Translations under genes and position numbers: made by a program
Notes under the pieces: generated by a model
The model's database searches: none
The model's input: only the letters and a program-made list of their open reading frames with translations
What the model was told of the DNA's origin: nothing
Assembly (NCBI RefSeq): GCF_900177645.1
Contig: NZ_FXAO01000002.1
Span: 496,001 to 560,000, forward strand
Source: Arenibacter troitsensis
Lineage (GTDB): Bacteria; Bacteroidota; Bacteroidia; Flavobacteriales; Flavobacteriaceae
Direction: 5' to 3'
Length of the DNA: 64,000 nucleotides
Shown here: positions 21,075 through 31,056 of the stretch, piece after piece
How positions within the stretch are numbered: the first letter of the stretch is position 1
Layout of the letters: each line of letters begins with the position of its first letter

Positions 21075-23312
21075 TTATTTACCCCCGGCAGGTAGGTTCT
21101 TTTTCCAAAAACCTTCCATAGTTTGCCTAAGATGATAAGAAGTATTTTCCCTTTCATATATTGAATGCGCCCTCATTGGATAGGACATCATATTAAACAT
21201 CTTATTATGTTCTATCAGTTTGTTGACCAACATCTCAAAACTCTGATAATGTACGTTATCGTCAGCGGTACCGTGAATAATCATTAAGTTCCCTTCTAAG
21301 TGCTGCGCGAAATTAATTGGAGATCCATCGTGATAGCCTTTGGCATTATCTTCCAACAGCCCCATATATCTTTCCTGATAAGTAGCATCATAAAGTCTTT
21401 GGTCTGACACGAAGGAAACTGCCAATCCCGAAGAATAGATCTCTGGATACCTAAACATACAATTCAGTGTCATTTGGCCACCGCCACTCCATCCCCAAAT
21501 CCCTACTCTGGATGGATCCAAAAAATTATAGGTTTCCAATATTTTTTTAGCGGCCTTGCTCTGGTCCTCTGAAGCTAGAATACCTATTTGCCCATAAATG
21601 GATTTGCGCCATTTATTGCCTCTAGGTGTCTTGGTTCCGCGATTGTCCACACTCATTACAATGTAACCCTGTTGGGCCATATACTGATCCCAAAGACTGC
21701 CGCCACCCCAATTGTCCTGAACGGTAGCACCTGCTGGTTCACCATAAACATAGAACAATAACGGATATTTTTTGGTCGGATCAAAATCCTTTGGTTTAAT
21801 CATCCAGGCATCCAAAACCTCATCACCGATATCTACCTTTACAAACTCTTTTGGATTCAATTTCAAGGCCTCATATTTGGCCTTTAACTCCTTATTATCC
21901 TCCAAAATTCTTCTTTGTTTGTGATTGGGAAGACTTATTAAGGAATATTTAGGAGGGGTAACCGCATTCTGGAATACCTGGATCCCCCATTTGGCATCAT
22001 TGGATATTTGATAGGAGCTCTGGCCTGAATTGGAGCTCGGGGTTATTCTTTCGGCCTCCCCTTGTCCATCTATACGGCTCCTGTACAAATATCTTTGGGT
22101 GTAATCATCCGGGGAAGCAATATAATATACATAGCCACCCTTTGGATCTATGCAGTTGATCTCTACCACGTCAAAATTGCCTTTAGTGATAGGCTGTACC
22201 ACACTGCCATCCCGAGATACCTTATAAAGGTGCAACCACCCATCCCTTTCACTGGACCAAGTAAAGTACTTTTCATTTTCCAACCATCTTACGTCGTCAT
22301 GAATATCCAAAAAGGCATCATCTTTTTCCGTTAGGATATTAACAAGATCCATGGTCTGAATATTACCAATATAGACCTTATTGGTGTTTTGCCTTCGATT
22401 TAATTGCTGGATCATTACCTCATTGGAATTGGGTATAAAATCCATACGCGCCAAATAATTGTTCTTTGGATCACCTGGAACCTTGAACCATTTGGAAGTA
22501 CCGTTTTCCAAAGATACCACCCCCACCTTTACTGTTGAAAGTTCCGTCCCTACCTTAGGGTAAGGCATAGGGATTGGTTTAGAGTAAATGGAATCCACAT
22601 TGTTGATCATATAAAAGGTACCCACATCCTTGGTGTCCGATTGCCAATAGGCTATATGTTTACCATCCGGGCTCCACCTAAAGCCGTCCCTACAATTTAA
22701 TTCCTCTTCATATACCCAATCGAATGTGCCATTTACTATATTATCCCCCCCATCCTTGGTAAGCTGATCTATTTTATGATCTTCCAGATTTTCTGAATAT
22801 ATATTCAATTCACTTACATAAGCAACTTTGGAAGCGTCCGGAGAAAATTTCGCAAACATTAAGGTCGACGAAGGTAATGAACGCCCTAACCTTGCCAATT
22901 TATTGGTCTTTAGATCCAACACCCAATAATCGCCACGTGTGTGATACCTCCATACCTTGCGCGTATTGGTAAAAAGGAGAATTTTGTTATTATCAAGAGA
23001 CCATTGGTAATCCGAAATGGTAATAGGCACTTTCTTGTCCTGGGGTATTAATTGAGCTGCGGAAACCAAAACCGACCTAGCCCCACTTTTTGCATCATAT
23101 TTAACAATATCCCTGCCCCCTATCTCTTTATTGGCCTCTAGGGTAGAGTATCCTTTGTTGTCCTTCATCCAGCGCACTGGACCAAACCCCTTTTGGCCGT
23201 AAATACTATTCCTGTATATATCATGTAACTGTAAAGTAGATCCAGTCTGTGCCAGACCATTCCCAATAAAAAACAAAAAGCACAGTATGCTTCCCAAAAT
23301 CCCTTTTTTCAT
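21075..23312 (-). CDS. Dipeptidyl-peptidase IV (S9B), exported
   Basis: This 745-residue serine peptidase removes X-Pro or X-Ala dipeptides. The signal peptide MKKGILGSILCFLFFIGNGLAQ directs it to the periplasm. The beta-propeller spans about 60-480 and includes the double-glutamate motif in DWVYEEEL that anchors the substrate amino terminus. The hydrolase domain carries the nucleophile Ser609 in GWSGGGQM, the Asp in HGTADDNVH and the His in MRAHSIYE. It would feed dipeptides to the cell next to the cytosolic Xaa-Pro aminopeptidase encoded just downstream. Length and all catalytic elements are intact. Confidence 0.95.
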   Translation of the reverse strand: MKKGILGSILCFLFFIGNGLAQTGSTLQLHDIYRNSIYGQKGFGPVRWMKDNKGYSTLEANKEIGGRDIVKYDAKSGARSVLVSAAQLIPQDKKVPITISDYQWSLDNNKILLFTNTRKVWRYHTRGDYWVLDLKTNKLARLGRSLPSSTLMFAKFSPDASKVAYVSELNIYSENLEDHKIDQLTKDGGDNIVNGTFDWVYEEELNCRDGFRWSPDGKHIAYWQSDTKDVGTFYMINNVDSIYSKPIPMPYPKVGTELSTVKVGVVSLENGTSKWFKVPGDPKNNYLARMDFIPNSNEVMIQQLNRRQNTNKVYIGNIQTMDLVNILTEKDDAFLDIHDDVRWLENEKYFTWSSERDGWLHLYKVSRDGSVVQPITKGNFDVVEINCIDPKGGYVYYIASPDDYTQRYLYRSRIDGQGEAERITPSSNSGQSSYQISNDAKWGIQVFQNAVTPPKYSLISLPNHKQRRILEDNKELKAKYEALKLNPKEFVKVDIGDEVLDAWMIKPKDFDPTKKYPLLFYVYGEPAGATVQDNWGGGSLWDQYMAQQGYIVMSVDNRGTKTPRGNKWRKSIYGQIGILASEDQSKAAKKILETYNFLDPSRVGIWGWSGGGQMTLNCMFRYPEIYSSGLAVSFVSDQRLYDATYQERYMGLLEDNAKGYHDGSPINFAQHLEGNLMIIHGTADDNVHYQSFEMLVNKLIEHNKMFNMMSYPMRAHSIYERENTSYHLRQTMEGFWKKNLPAGGK

Positions 23313-23544
23313 AATCCTTATTATTTTCTAAATACTATTCTCAGTAACCCGAACCAAAAATTACAGTTCCATAAAAATCTTACACGTTCGGGAACAACAA
23401 TATTACAAAGTCCCATGGCAGCACATATTGCCCAAATTAGCAAATAGTGATACTATTTGAGCGGTGAATTTTATGAAATTATTGAACGGCCCTCTTATAA
23501 AAGGATCAAACAAAATATGAGGCTGCAGATTTTAACCAAGGCGT

Positions 23545-24411
23545 CTAATTATTATTGATATTTGACCTATATTCCATGGGGGACATCCCGGTGTATTTTT
23601 TAAATTGTTTATGAAAATTGGATAGGTTGTTAAAACCACTACCATATCCACAATCCGAAATACTATAATCGGCATCATGTAGCAGTTCACATGCGCTACC
23701 AATTCTCACCTCGGCCAAATATTGCGAAAACGTCTTCTTGGTCTTGGATTTAAAAAACCTACAGAAGCCCGTAGGGGACATATGGGCCAAATCCGCTATT
23801 TCAGAAAGCGTTATCAAATCCCTATAATTATCCTTCACAAAAGCACAAATCTTTGCAATTTTAGGATCATTTTCAACCCCAATTTTACTGGGCGCGGCCT
23901 TAGGAGATAATAACATTACATTATTATCCCTAGAAGCCACATTGAGCAATTTTAAAAACAATATAAACTTATTTAGACCGGAACTCGTAGTAAGTTCTTC
24001 AATATAATCCGTTAAATACCTTGCACTATCCCTGTTCACTTTAATTCCATAATGCGAAGATTCAATGAGCTTATTGATCCTATAGGCTTCAGGTACATTT
24101 CTGAAGGATTCCTTGATTTTATCTTGATCAAAAAACAATGAAATAGCCTTGGAGCCACTACGTGAATTCTCCATAGACTCATTATTAGTCTTTAAGGCAT
24201 GAGGCAAATTCCTACCAAAAAAATAGACATCACCCTTTTCATAGGGAACAACTTTGTCCGAAACAAAAAGAAATCCACTTCCCTCCTGGATCATGGTAAT
24301 TTGAAATTCCTTGTGAAAATGGATCTGCTGATAAAACTTGTTTACATTCCATTTTTCAACTACAGGCGTACCGCTTTCCGGTAACAAAACATTATAAGGA
24401 TGTGCGTTCAT
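23545..24411 (-). CDS. AraC-family transcriptional regulator (first of tandem pair)
   Basis: A 288-residue regulator. The N-terminal cupin-like sensor has HFHKEFQITMIQEGSGFL and FGRNLPHALK. The C-terminal double helix-turn-helix, about residues 185-285, includes LITLSEIADLAHMSPTGFCRFFK and the second-helix signature GYGSGFNNLSNFHKQFKKY followed by TGMSPMEYR. It follows a similar paralog by 39 bp on the same strand, a clear tandem duplication. The sensor fold is of the type that binds sugars or small acids. Targets could be the adjacent peptidase group or the downstream SusCD operon. Confidence 0.93.
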   Translation of the reverse strand: MNAHPYNVLLPESGTPVVEKWNVNKFYQQIHFHKEFQITMIQEGSGFLFVSDKVVPYEKGDVYFFGRNLPHALKTNNESMENSRSGSKAISLFFDQDKIKESFRNVPEAYRINKLIESSHYGIKVNRDSARYLTDYIEELTTSSGLNKFILFLKLLNVASRDNNVMLLSPKAAPSKIGVENDPKIAKICAFVKDNYRDLITLSEIADLAHMSPTGFCRFFKSKTKKTFSQYLAEVRIGSACELLHDADYSISDCGYGSGFNNLSNFHKQFKKYTGMSPMEYRSNINNN

Positions 24412-24450
24412 ATTATATGGATTATAAAAATTATCTGTAAAAATATTTGT

Positions 24451-25332
24451 CTAATTGAAATTGGATGAAACACGCAATTTATATTCCGTAGGGGTCATAC
24501 CTTTAATAGATTTAAAATGTCGATGAAAACTGGAGATATTGGTAAATCCGGAATTAAAACAACTCTCCGTTGTATTATGGGTACCGGACCTAATAAATTC
24601 ACAAGCTTTGGTTATCCGTAACTCAATTAGAAATTGTATATATGTTTTTTGTGTTCTGGACTTAAAAAACCTACTAAATGTGGGAGGCGTCATTTTAAAA
24701 TGACCAGCCACATCGGCCAACGATATCCTTTTCTGAAAATGTGCTTCGGTAAAAGCAAATACCTCATTGATCTTATGAATATCCCCATCAATCAAATCCG
24801 CCCCTACTGCCTCACAGGCAGAAAGATAATTGCCTTGGGCGTCCTTGGAAATGCAATCCAAAATATCCAGCAATTCAAGTACTTTATCAAAATCGTCCAC
24901 ATTACGCAACCGTCCTATTTTAGAAAGAATTTCCTGGGAATTTCCTGCACTTAACTTATAACCTAAAGATGCATAATCCAGTAAATTCTTTATAGAGCTT
25001 GTTTCGGGATTCTGCTCAAACAGGGATTCAAAAACATTCCGATTAAAAAAAACACTGATCCTTCTAGCGCCGGTTACCAATTCGTCCCCTCCATTTCCAC
25101 CCTCTGTTTTAAATCCATGAGGCAAATTACTGCCAAACAAATACACCTCCCCAGGCGTAAAATTAAAAGTGTTGGAACCTGCCAGAAGACAACCACTGCC
25201 TTGCATAATACAGGTGAGTTGACATTCCTCATGAAAATGGACCAAATCGTAATCATGATCGCCATCACATTCTTCAATGCGAATCGACATATTTTTCTGC
25301 ATGGGCACCTTAAAAGCAACTACATTTGACAT
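24451..25332 (-). CDS. AraC-family transcriptional regulator (second of tandem pair)
   Basis: A 293-residue paralog of the downstream neighbour with the same plan: cupin-like sensor (HFHEECQLTCIMQGSGCLL, FGSNLPHGFK) and a C-terminal AraC DNA-binding domain (ISLADVAGHFKMTPPTFSRF, then FNSGFTNISSFHRHFK and KGMTPTEY). The two proteins share layout and many blocks but are clearly diverged, so they probably sense different ligands or sites. It is divergent from the L-serine dehydratase gene with a 219-bp shared upstream region. Confidence 0.93.
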   Translation of the reverse strand: MSNVVAFKVPMQKNMSIRIEECDGDHDYDLVHFHEECQLTCIMQGSGCLLAGSNTFNFTPGEVYLFGSNLPHGFKTEGGNGGDELVTGARRISVFFNRNVFESLFEQNPETSSIKNLLDYASLGYKLSAGNSQEILSKIGRLRNVDDFDKVLELLDILDCISKDAQGNYLSACEAVGADLIDGDIHKINEVFAFTEAHFQKRISLADVAGHFKMTPPTFSRFFKSRTQKTYIQFLIELRITKACEFIRSGTHNTTESCFNSGFTNISSFHRHFKSIKGMTPTEYKLRVSSNFN

Positions 25333-25426
25333 AAAATCACTTTCTAATATTAAATTAAAAAGTTAATTTACAAAAAAAGTCTTAACTTCAGCTATAATAA
25401 TACATGAAAAAATATCAACGAATTGA

Positions 25427-25434
25427 TAGATTTG
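25427..25434 (+). promoter_or_regulatory. Possible minus-7 element for the serine dehydratase gene
   Basis: TAGATTTG fits the Bacteroidota minus-7 consensus TAnnTTTG, 118 bp before the dehydratase start in the divergent region. I find no TTG at the proper minus-33 distance, so support is weak. Confidence 0.25.
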
Positions 25435-25551
25435 AACAATAGATAAATAACTATGATCAAGTTTAACAAATTCTAGATTTCGGAATACTAAACTAAGAAT
25501 ATAAAAAAGCGCAAAACTACCATTTAGCTTAAGCTCTTATACATTACATTT

Positions 25552-27138
25552 ATGAAAACATATCCTAGTATTTTTAATGACGTAATAGGCCCGGTAATGA
25601 GGGGTCCCTCCAGCTCCCATTGTGCAGCAGCACTGCGGATAGGACGAATTTGCCGAGATTTAATGAACAACAGTATTGAGGAAGTTTATATAGAATTTGA
25701 CCCCAATGGCTCCCTGGCCACGACCCATTCCGGACAGGGTTCGGACATGGGGCTTTTTGGTGGACTATTGGGCTGGAATGCCGATGATGAGCGGCTAAAG
25801 GATTATGAAATGCACATTAAGAATGCGGGCATTAAAATAGATATAGACATTCACCCCATAGGTGCCAGCCATCCCAACACCTATAAAATTACCTTAAAAA
25901 ACAAGAAAGAGACCCATCAAGTTATTGGCCTCTCTACAGGGGGTGGAATGATCGAAATAATAGAAATAGACCAAAGCCCGGTATCTTTGATGGGCGATTT
26001 TAACCTAACACTGATTTATAGTGATTCGGCTCCAGAACTTTTGGAATCAATTTCCAAAATGAACCTTGGAGAAGCATCGCTTCATTCTGGCACCATCAAT
26101 TTTCTATTGGTCCAATCCAACGAAAAGGAACAAAGGCAACTCTTGGCGCATGTATCAGCAATGAAAATGCAATTAAAAATACGGACCTTAGATCCCGTAC
26201 TCCCCATAAAATCAAGAAAAAACCTTACCGTTCCATTTATTACAGTGGAAGAGCTATTGGAATACAACAAGGACAAAAACCTAAATCTTTGGGAGCTGGC
26301 CGCCGACTATGAGAGCCAAAGGGGCAACATCTCCAAAAAAGAGGTTATGGACAAAATGGGACGTATTGTAGACATCATGGAAAACTCCATACACCTTGGC
26401 CTAAAAGGCACACATTACCAAGACCGTATTTTAGGAAGTCAATCCCTTATCTTCAAAAAAAATAAGGAAGAAAAAAAACTGGTACCCGGCGACGTTTTAA
26501 ATAATTCCATAATGTTCACTTCGTCTATGATGGAAATAAAAAGTTCTATGGGGGTTATAGTGGCCGCTCCTACGGCAGGCTCCTGCGGAGCATTGCCCGG
26601 AACTATTATTGGCACCGCTACTACTTTAGGGTTTTCCAGGGACCAAAAGGTACAAGCCATGTTGGCCGCAGGATTGATCGGAGTATTCATTACGGCCCAC
26701 GCCACCTTTTCAGCAGAGGTTGGAGGTTGTATGGGGGAATGCGGATCTGCCTCAGGTATGGCAGCCGCAGGGGTAGTTGTATTACAGAACGGAAGTCTTT
26801 CGCAGTCACTTGCGGCAGCCTCTATGGCACTACAAAGCTCATTAGGTTTAATATGCGATACCGTAGCCGACAGGGTGGAAGCGCCTTGTTTAAACAGAAA
26901 CGTGATGGCCGCCTCAACAGCCATCTCCTGCGCAAACATGGCCCTATCCGATTATGACCAGGTAATTCCGCTTGATGAGGTAATAGAAACCATGAAAAGG
27001 GTCGGGGACGCAATACCCCACACCTTAAGATGTACAGGTCTTGGAGGGCTGGCCATAACAAAAACCGCAAAAAAAATAGAAGCCGCCCTTCAGAACAACA
27101 AAGTGGTCACTGGAGCAGTATCTTACAAGTCTTGTTAA
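25552..27138 (+). CDS. sdaA: L-serine ammonia-lyase, iron-sulfur type, fused beta-alpha
   Basis: A 528-residue single-chain enzyme that deaminates L-serine to pyruvate and ammonia with a 4Fe-4S cluster. The beta part (about 1-190) opens with MKTYPSIFNDVIGPVMRGPSSSH. The alpha part begins near residue 240 and carries TAGSCGALPGTIIG, the cluster cysteines in EVGGCMGECGSASG and the later EAPCLNRN, ending with HTLRCTGLGGLAIT. There is no signal peptide. It is somewhat longer than the 455-470 residues of E. coli SdaA because of the linker between parts. It would consume serine from imported (glyco)peptides. A strong terminator follows. Confidence 0.95.
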   Translation: MKTYPSIFNDVIGPVMRGPSSSHCAAALRIGRICRDLMNNSIEEVYIEFDPNGSLATTHSGQGSDMGLFGGLLGWNADDERLKDYEMHIKNAGIKIDIDIHPIGASHPNTYKITLKNKKETHQVIGLSTGGGMIEIIEIDQSPVSLMGDFNLTLIYSDSAPELLESISKMNLGEASLHSGTINFLLVQSNEKEQRQLLAHVSAMKMQLKIRTLDPVLPIKSRKNLTVPFITVEELLEYNKDKNLNLWELAADYESQRGNISKKEVMDKMGRIVDIMENSIHLGLKGTHYQDRILGSQSLIFKKNKEEKKLVPGDVLNNSIMFTSSMMEIKSSMGVIVAAPTAGSCGALPGTIIGTATTLGFSRDQKVQAMLAAGLIGVFITAHATFSAEVGGCMGECGSASGMAAAGVVVLQNGSLSQSLAAASMALQSSLGLICDTVADRVEAPCLNRNVMAASTAISCANMALSDYDQVIPLDEVIETMKRVGDAIPHTLRCTGLGGLAITKTAKKIEAALQNNKVVTGAVSYKSC

Positions 27139-27206
27139 ATAAGTATACGCAAAGTCATTAGACGCTAATAAGGTTCCAACCATTTTTTCCTTTAAAATTA
27201 TTTGTA

Positions 27207-27251
27207 AGGGGCTTAACTTTTGTACTATTCAAAGTTTTGCCCCTATAATTT
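27207..27251 (+). terminator. Terminator of the serine dehydratase gene
   Basis: AGGGGC (27207-27212) pairs with GCCCCT (27239-27244). An inner AACTTT/AAAGTT pairing extends the stem. An ATAATTTTT tail follows, about 70 bp after the stop. Confidence 0.85.
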
Positions 27252-27345
27252 TTACATAAAGCAAATATTGGAAGGTACCTTTTGCCATCCCTACAAATAC
27301 ATTGTTTATCAGGGTATTACTTCCAATAAAACCCTTCTTAACCTT

Positions 27346-27376
27346 TTGTTAATATAGTACATCAATACGCTAAGAT
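27346..27376 (+). promoter_or_regulatory. Promoter/operator-like motif upstream of SusC (copy 1)
   Basis: TTGTTAATATAGTACA, then 7 nt, then GCTAAGAT. The same arrangement, 16 identical bases, a 7-nt spacer and GCTAATAT, recurs at 39041-39071. The leading TTG could be a minus-33 element, but no exact TAnnTTTG follows. It is 317 bp before the SusC start. The identical core and conserved spacing suggest a shared regulator-binding site or promoter. Confidence 0.5.
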
Positions 27377-27662
27377 ACCGCCCTTTTTATTGGATTTAAA
27401 AAATTAATTTTATCCTATTATTAATAAAGGTTTAATAAGATTTTATTTTTACTTATACCAAACTGCAATTAGGAGCAATATAGCATTATAATATGTCTAT
27501 TTATAAAGGTAATATGGTATTCCAACCCCAAGGATCCGTTGTACCATGCCTCCTAAACATTGGTCTAGGTATTAAACTATAAACTTGTTGAACCAAATAA
27601 AGCTGAAATGCAGCGATTCTAACCAACAACAGAACATTATCTAACATTAAACATTTCATGTA

Positions 27663-30600
27663 ATGACAAAAAAAAACAAACTTAGGCAAGAACTGCCCCG
27701 GAAGTTTAAATTTGACATGGTGTTAAAGCCATCCTTAACACTTATATTAAGTGCCATGGTGACTTTACCAAGTGGTATTAATTATGCCTCTGAAACAATA
27801 GCGAACAATGCGTTAGAAAATTACAAGACCACGACTTTTTCCAGCGGCCTGACCAATCCACAACAACAAATCACCGGAGTGGTTTTGGACAGCAATGGAC
27901 TTCCATTACCTGGAGCCAACATTTTGGAAAAAGGAACAGCCAATGGTACGCAAACAGATTTTGATGGGGCATTTTCCATTTCTGTATCCAATCCAAACGC
28001 CGTTTTGGTTGTTTCCTATTTAGGATTCGTCAGCAAGGAAATAAATGTTTCCGGACAATCCACTATATCAGTAGCCCTGGAGGAGGATGCCTCCCAATTG
28101 GAAGAAGTAGTTGTTACCGCACTAGGTATTACTAGGGAGAAAAAGGCTCTTGGATATGCAGTACAGGAGCTTTCCGGGGACGATATTAAAAACACCTCCG
28201 AGACCAATGTCATTAACGCTTTGGCCGGAAAGTCGGCCGGGGTTTTAATCAACAATTCCAATGGTAACGTTGGAGCTTCATCGAGAATTACCATTCGAGG
28301 AAACCAGTCGCTTACCGGCAACAATCAACCACTGTTTGTGGTAGATGGCATACCAATCGACAATACGATTGTATCTAGCACCCGAGGAGGTTACGACTTC
28401 ACGGATATGGGTAATGGGGCAGCAGACATCAACCCCTCCGATATTGCCGAAATGACCATTCTTAAAGGTGGAAATGCCGCTGCACTTTACGGTTCCAGAG
28501 GAGCCAATGGCGTTGTATTGATCACCACTAAAACTGGAAAAGGAAAAGGCTTTTCTGTAGCAGTAGAGAATACCGTTACCCTTAGCAGCCCATTTTTACT
28601 TCCTGATTACCAGAATGAATACGGCCAAGGTGGTGGACAACAATTTTGGTATAAAGACGGTCTAAATGGAGGCAGCAATGACGGTGTAGATGAAAGTTTT
28701 GGTCCCCGTTTGGATTATACGGTCCAAGCCGAAGACATTGCTCCAGGCGGGAAATTATACTGGGCAGTAGAGGCCGGTTTTCCACAAACCCCTGGAGAAA
28801 TTCTATCCCTACCTCAATTTAATTCCCCCATAGACCCCACAACCGGGGAACGTATACCAACCCCTTGGGTTTCTCACCCCAATAACATAAAGAACTTTTA
28901 TGAAACCGGAATTACAAGAATTACCAACGTGGCTCTAACCAATGGTGGTGATTGGGGAAATATGCGCCTTTCCATAACCAATTCGGATCAAACAGGGATG
29001 GTACCAAATACCAACCAGGTTAAGAATACCATTAATTTTTCCGGTAATACCAATTTAACGGATAAGCTTTCATTTGAAGCCAAAGGTTCCTATATCAATT
29101 CCAATGGTAACTTGAACGGAGCAGGTTATACTTTTAACAACATCGGTATGCAGACCATATGGACAGCAAGGCAAGTGGATTGGGACTATATGAAAAACAA
29201 CATAGAAAATCCCGATGGAACCCAAATTAGCTGGATCAACAGATGGCATAACAACCCTTATTGGATACAGTATAAAAACTTAAACCCACAGACCAAAAAC
29301 AGACTTATTGGTTCAAGTTCCCTTAAATATCAATTTAATGACTGGTTAAGCCTATCTACGAGGGCGGGTATTGATTATTCCAATGAACAAGTGGAACTTA
29401 TAAGAGCATATTATGGTAACAATGACCCAGAAGGACGATACGGTGTAAGTAATTACTTTAGACAGGAAATAAATGCAGATGTATTGCTTTCTGCCGTTAA
29501 GAACATCACAGATGACATATCATTGAACGCCAACTTGGGTGCCAATATCATGAACAACCAATATAGACTACAAACTTCATCCGTAGATAGATTGGTGGTA
29601 CCCAATATATATTCCTTGTCCAATGCCAAGGAAACACCGACTACCACTTACTATCAAAGGGAAAAGGAAATCCAGAGTGCCTTCGCTTCCGTTTCATTAG
29701 GTTACAAGAGCCAGGTATATTTGGATTTGACCGGAAGGAATGATTGGTCCTCTACTTTACCCAGTAGCAATAGCTCCTACTTCTACCCCTCGGCCACCAC
29801 GAGCTGGATATTTTCCGAAACCTTTAATACGGATAGGAACATTCTTAGCTTTGGTAAAGTAAGATTAAGTGTAGCTCAGGTCGGAAACGATACGGATCCA
29901 TACAGATTAAATGCCACCTACAGCGCCGCAACACCATATGGAGAAAACCCTACCTTTAGCCTTAGCACTGCAATGCCCCCTGCCGATTTGGTAAATGAGC
30001 TAATTACCTCCAAAGAACTTGGATTGGATCTAAAATTCTTCAACAATAGATTGGGAATTGACGTAACCCTTTATAACTCGGTTGCAAAGAATCAAATTTT
30101 AAGCGCTCCTGTATCCCCTACTTCCGGATATAACACACAGGTTATCAATGCCGGTCAGGTAGACAACAAAGGAATTGAGGTAGTTTTGAACGGAACCCCA
30201 ATACAGACCAAAAATTTCTCATGGGATTTAACCGCCAATTACGGCTCCAACACAAGTGAAATTGTTGCGTTAAATGGTGATATAAAACGCTTGGAACTGT
30301 TCAAAACGGAAGGTAATCAAATTAATGTAGTAGCAGATGTTGGTGGTTCTTATGGTGATATGTATGGAAAAGGATTTGTATACCATGAAAACGGAAAACC
30401 CATTGTGGATGCCAATGGTGTACCACTTACCAGTGAAATAAAAAAATTGGGAAATCTTATGCCCGATTGGATAGGTGGACTTAACAATTCCTTTACTTAC
30501 AAAAACATCAATTTAAGTGTACTCATAGACGCTAAAATTGGAGGCGATGTATATTCAAGAACCAATCAAGATGGTTGGGCCACAGGAGCTTTGACCAGTA

Positions 30601-31016
30601 CCGTAGGATTAAACCCTAATGGAGTAGACGTAAGGGACCCTCTATCAGATGGGGGCGGATATCTTTTTGATGGTGTATTTGAGGACGGTACCCCAAACAA
30701 CGTGTACAAAGACTTGGATGGTTTTAGATGGAATTCCTTTGCTAGGGCGGAAAGATGGTTATATGACGCCTCTTATGTAAAACTAAGACAAATTACATTG
30801 TCTTATTCACTGCCCAGAACCTTGATCAGTAAGATTGGTCTTAAGGGTATGGATCTTTCTATATTTGGAAGAAACCTTGCGCTACTCTACAAAAAGAACG
30901 AAAATTTTGACCCAGAGGTAGCCAATAAAGATGCCAGTCTATCTTCCCAAGGGTCGGAATTTGCTTCTAATCCATCGGCAAGAAATATCGGATTCAGGGC
31001 AAAAATTACCTTCTAA
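27663..31016 (+). CDS. SusC/RagA-type TonB-dependent outer-membrane transporter
   Basis: This 1117-residue outer-membrane importer works with the SusD-type lipoprotein encoded 40 bp downstream. The leader is about 50 residues. A carboxypeptidase-regulatory-like domain (QQITGVVLDSNGLPLPGANI to about 150) is followed by a TonB-box-like EEVVVTALG and the plug with GKSAGVLINNSNGNVGASS, NQPLFVVDGIPIDNT and KGGNAAALYGSRGANGVVLI. The beta-barrel ends in NPSARNIGFRAKITF with terminal Phe. No STN signalling domain is present, unlike the second SusC of this window, so it is not expected to signal through FecR. It pairs with a SusD-like-2 protein, a type often found in loci for peptides. Confidence 0.96.
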   Translation: MTKKNKLRQELPRKFKFDMVLKPSLTLILSAMVTLPSGINYASETIANNALENYKTTTFSSGLTNPQQQITGVVLDSNGLPLPGANILEKGTANGTQTDFDGAFSISVSNPNAVLVVSYLGFVSKEINVSGQSTISVALEEDASQLEEVVVTALGITREKKALGYAVQELSGDDIKNTSETNVINALAGKSAGVLINNSNGNVGASSRITIRGNQSLTGNNQPLFVVDGIPIDNTIVSSTRGGYDFTDMGNGAADINPSDIAEMTILKGGNAAALYGSRGANGVVLITTKTGKGKGFSVAVENTVTLSSPFLLPDYQNEYGQGGGQQFWYKDGLNGGSNDGVDESFGPRLDYTVQAEDIAPGGKLYWAVEAGFPQTPGEILSLPQFNSPIDPTTGERIPTPWVSHPNNIKNFYETGITRITNVALTNGGDWGNMRLSITNSDQTGMVPNTNQVKNTINFSGNTNLTDKLSFEAKGSYINSNGNLNGAGYTFNNIGMQTIWTARQVDWDYMKNNIENPDGTQISWINRWHNNPYWIQYKNLNPQTKNRLIGSSSLKYQFNDWLSLSTRAGIDYSNEQVELIRAYYGNNDPEGRYGVSNYFRQEINADVLLSAVKNITDDISLNANLGANIMNNQYRLQTSSVDRLVVPNIYSLSNAKETPTTTYYQREKEIQSAFASVSLGYKSQVYLDLTGRNDWSSTLPSSNSSYFYPSATTSWIFSETFNTDRNILSFGKVRLSVAQVGNDTDPYRLNATYSAATPYGENPTFSLSTAMPPADLVNELITSKELGLDLKFFNNRLGIDVTLYNSVAKNQILSAPVSPTSGYNTQVINAGQVDNKGIEVVLNGTPIQTKNFSWDLTANYGSNTSEIVALNGDIKRLELFKTEGNQINVVADVGGSYGDMYGKGFVYHENGKPIVDANGVPLTSEIKKLGNLMPDWIGGLNNSFTYKNINLSVLIDAKIGGDVYSRTNQDGWATGALTSTVGLNPNGVDVRDPLSDGGGYLFDGVFEDGTPNNVYKDLDGFRWNSFARAERWLYDASYVKLRQITLSYSLPRTLISKIGLKGMDLSIFGRNLALLYKKNENFDPEVANKDASLSSQGSEFASNPSARNIGFRAKITF

Positions 31017-31056
31017 AAATTAAATAAACTAATTGTAATCTTAAACTGAAAATGAG

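Noticed and set aside
26439-26939. 166-codon antisense frame inside the serine dehydratase gene
   Set aside because: Arises from the Ala/Gly-rich cluster region of the real gene on the other strand.
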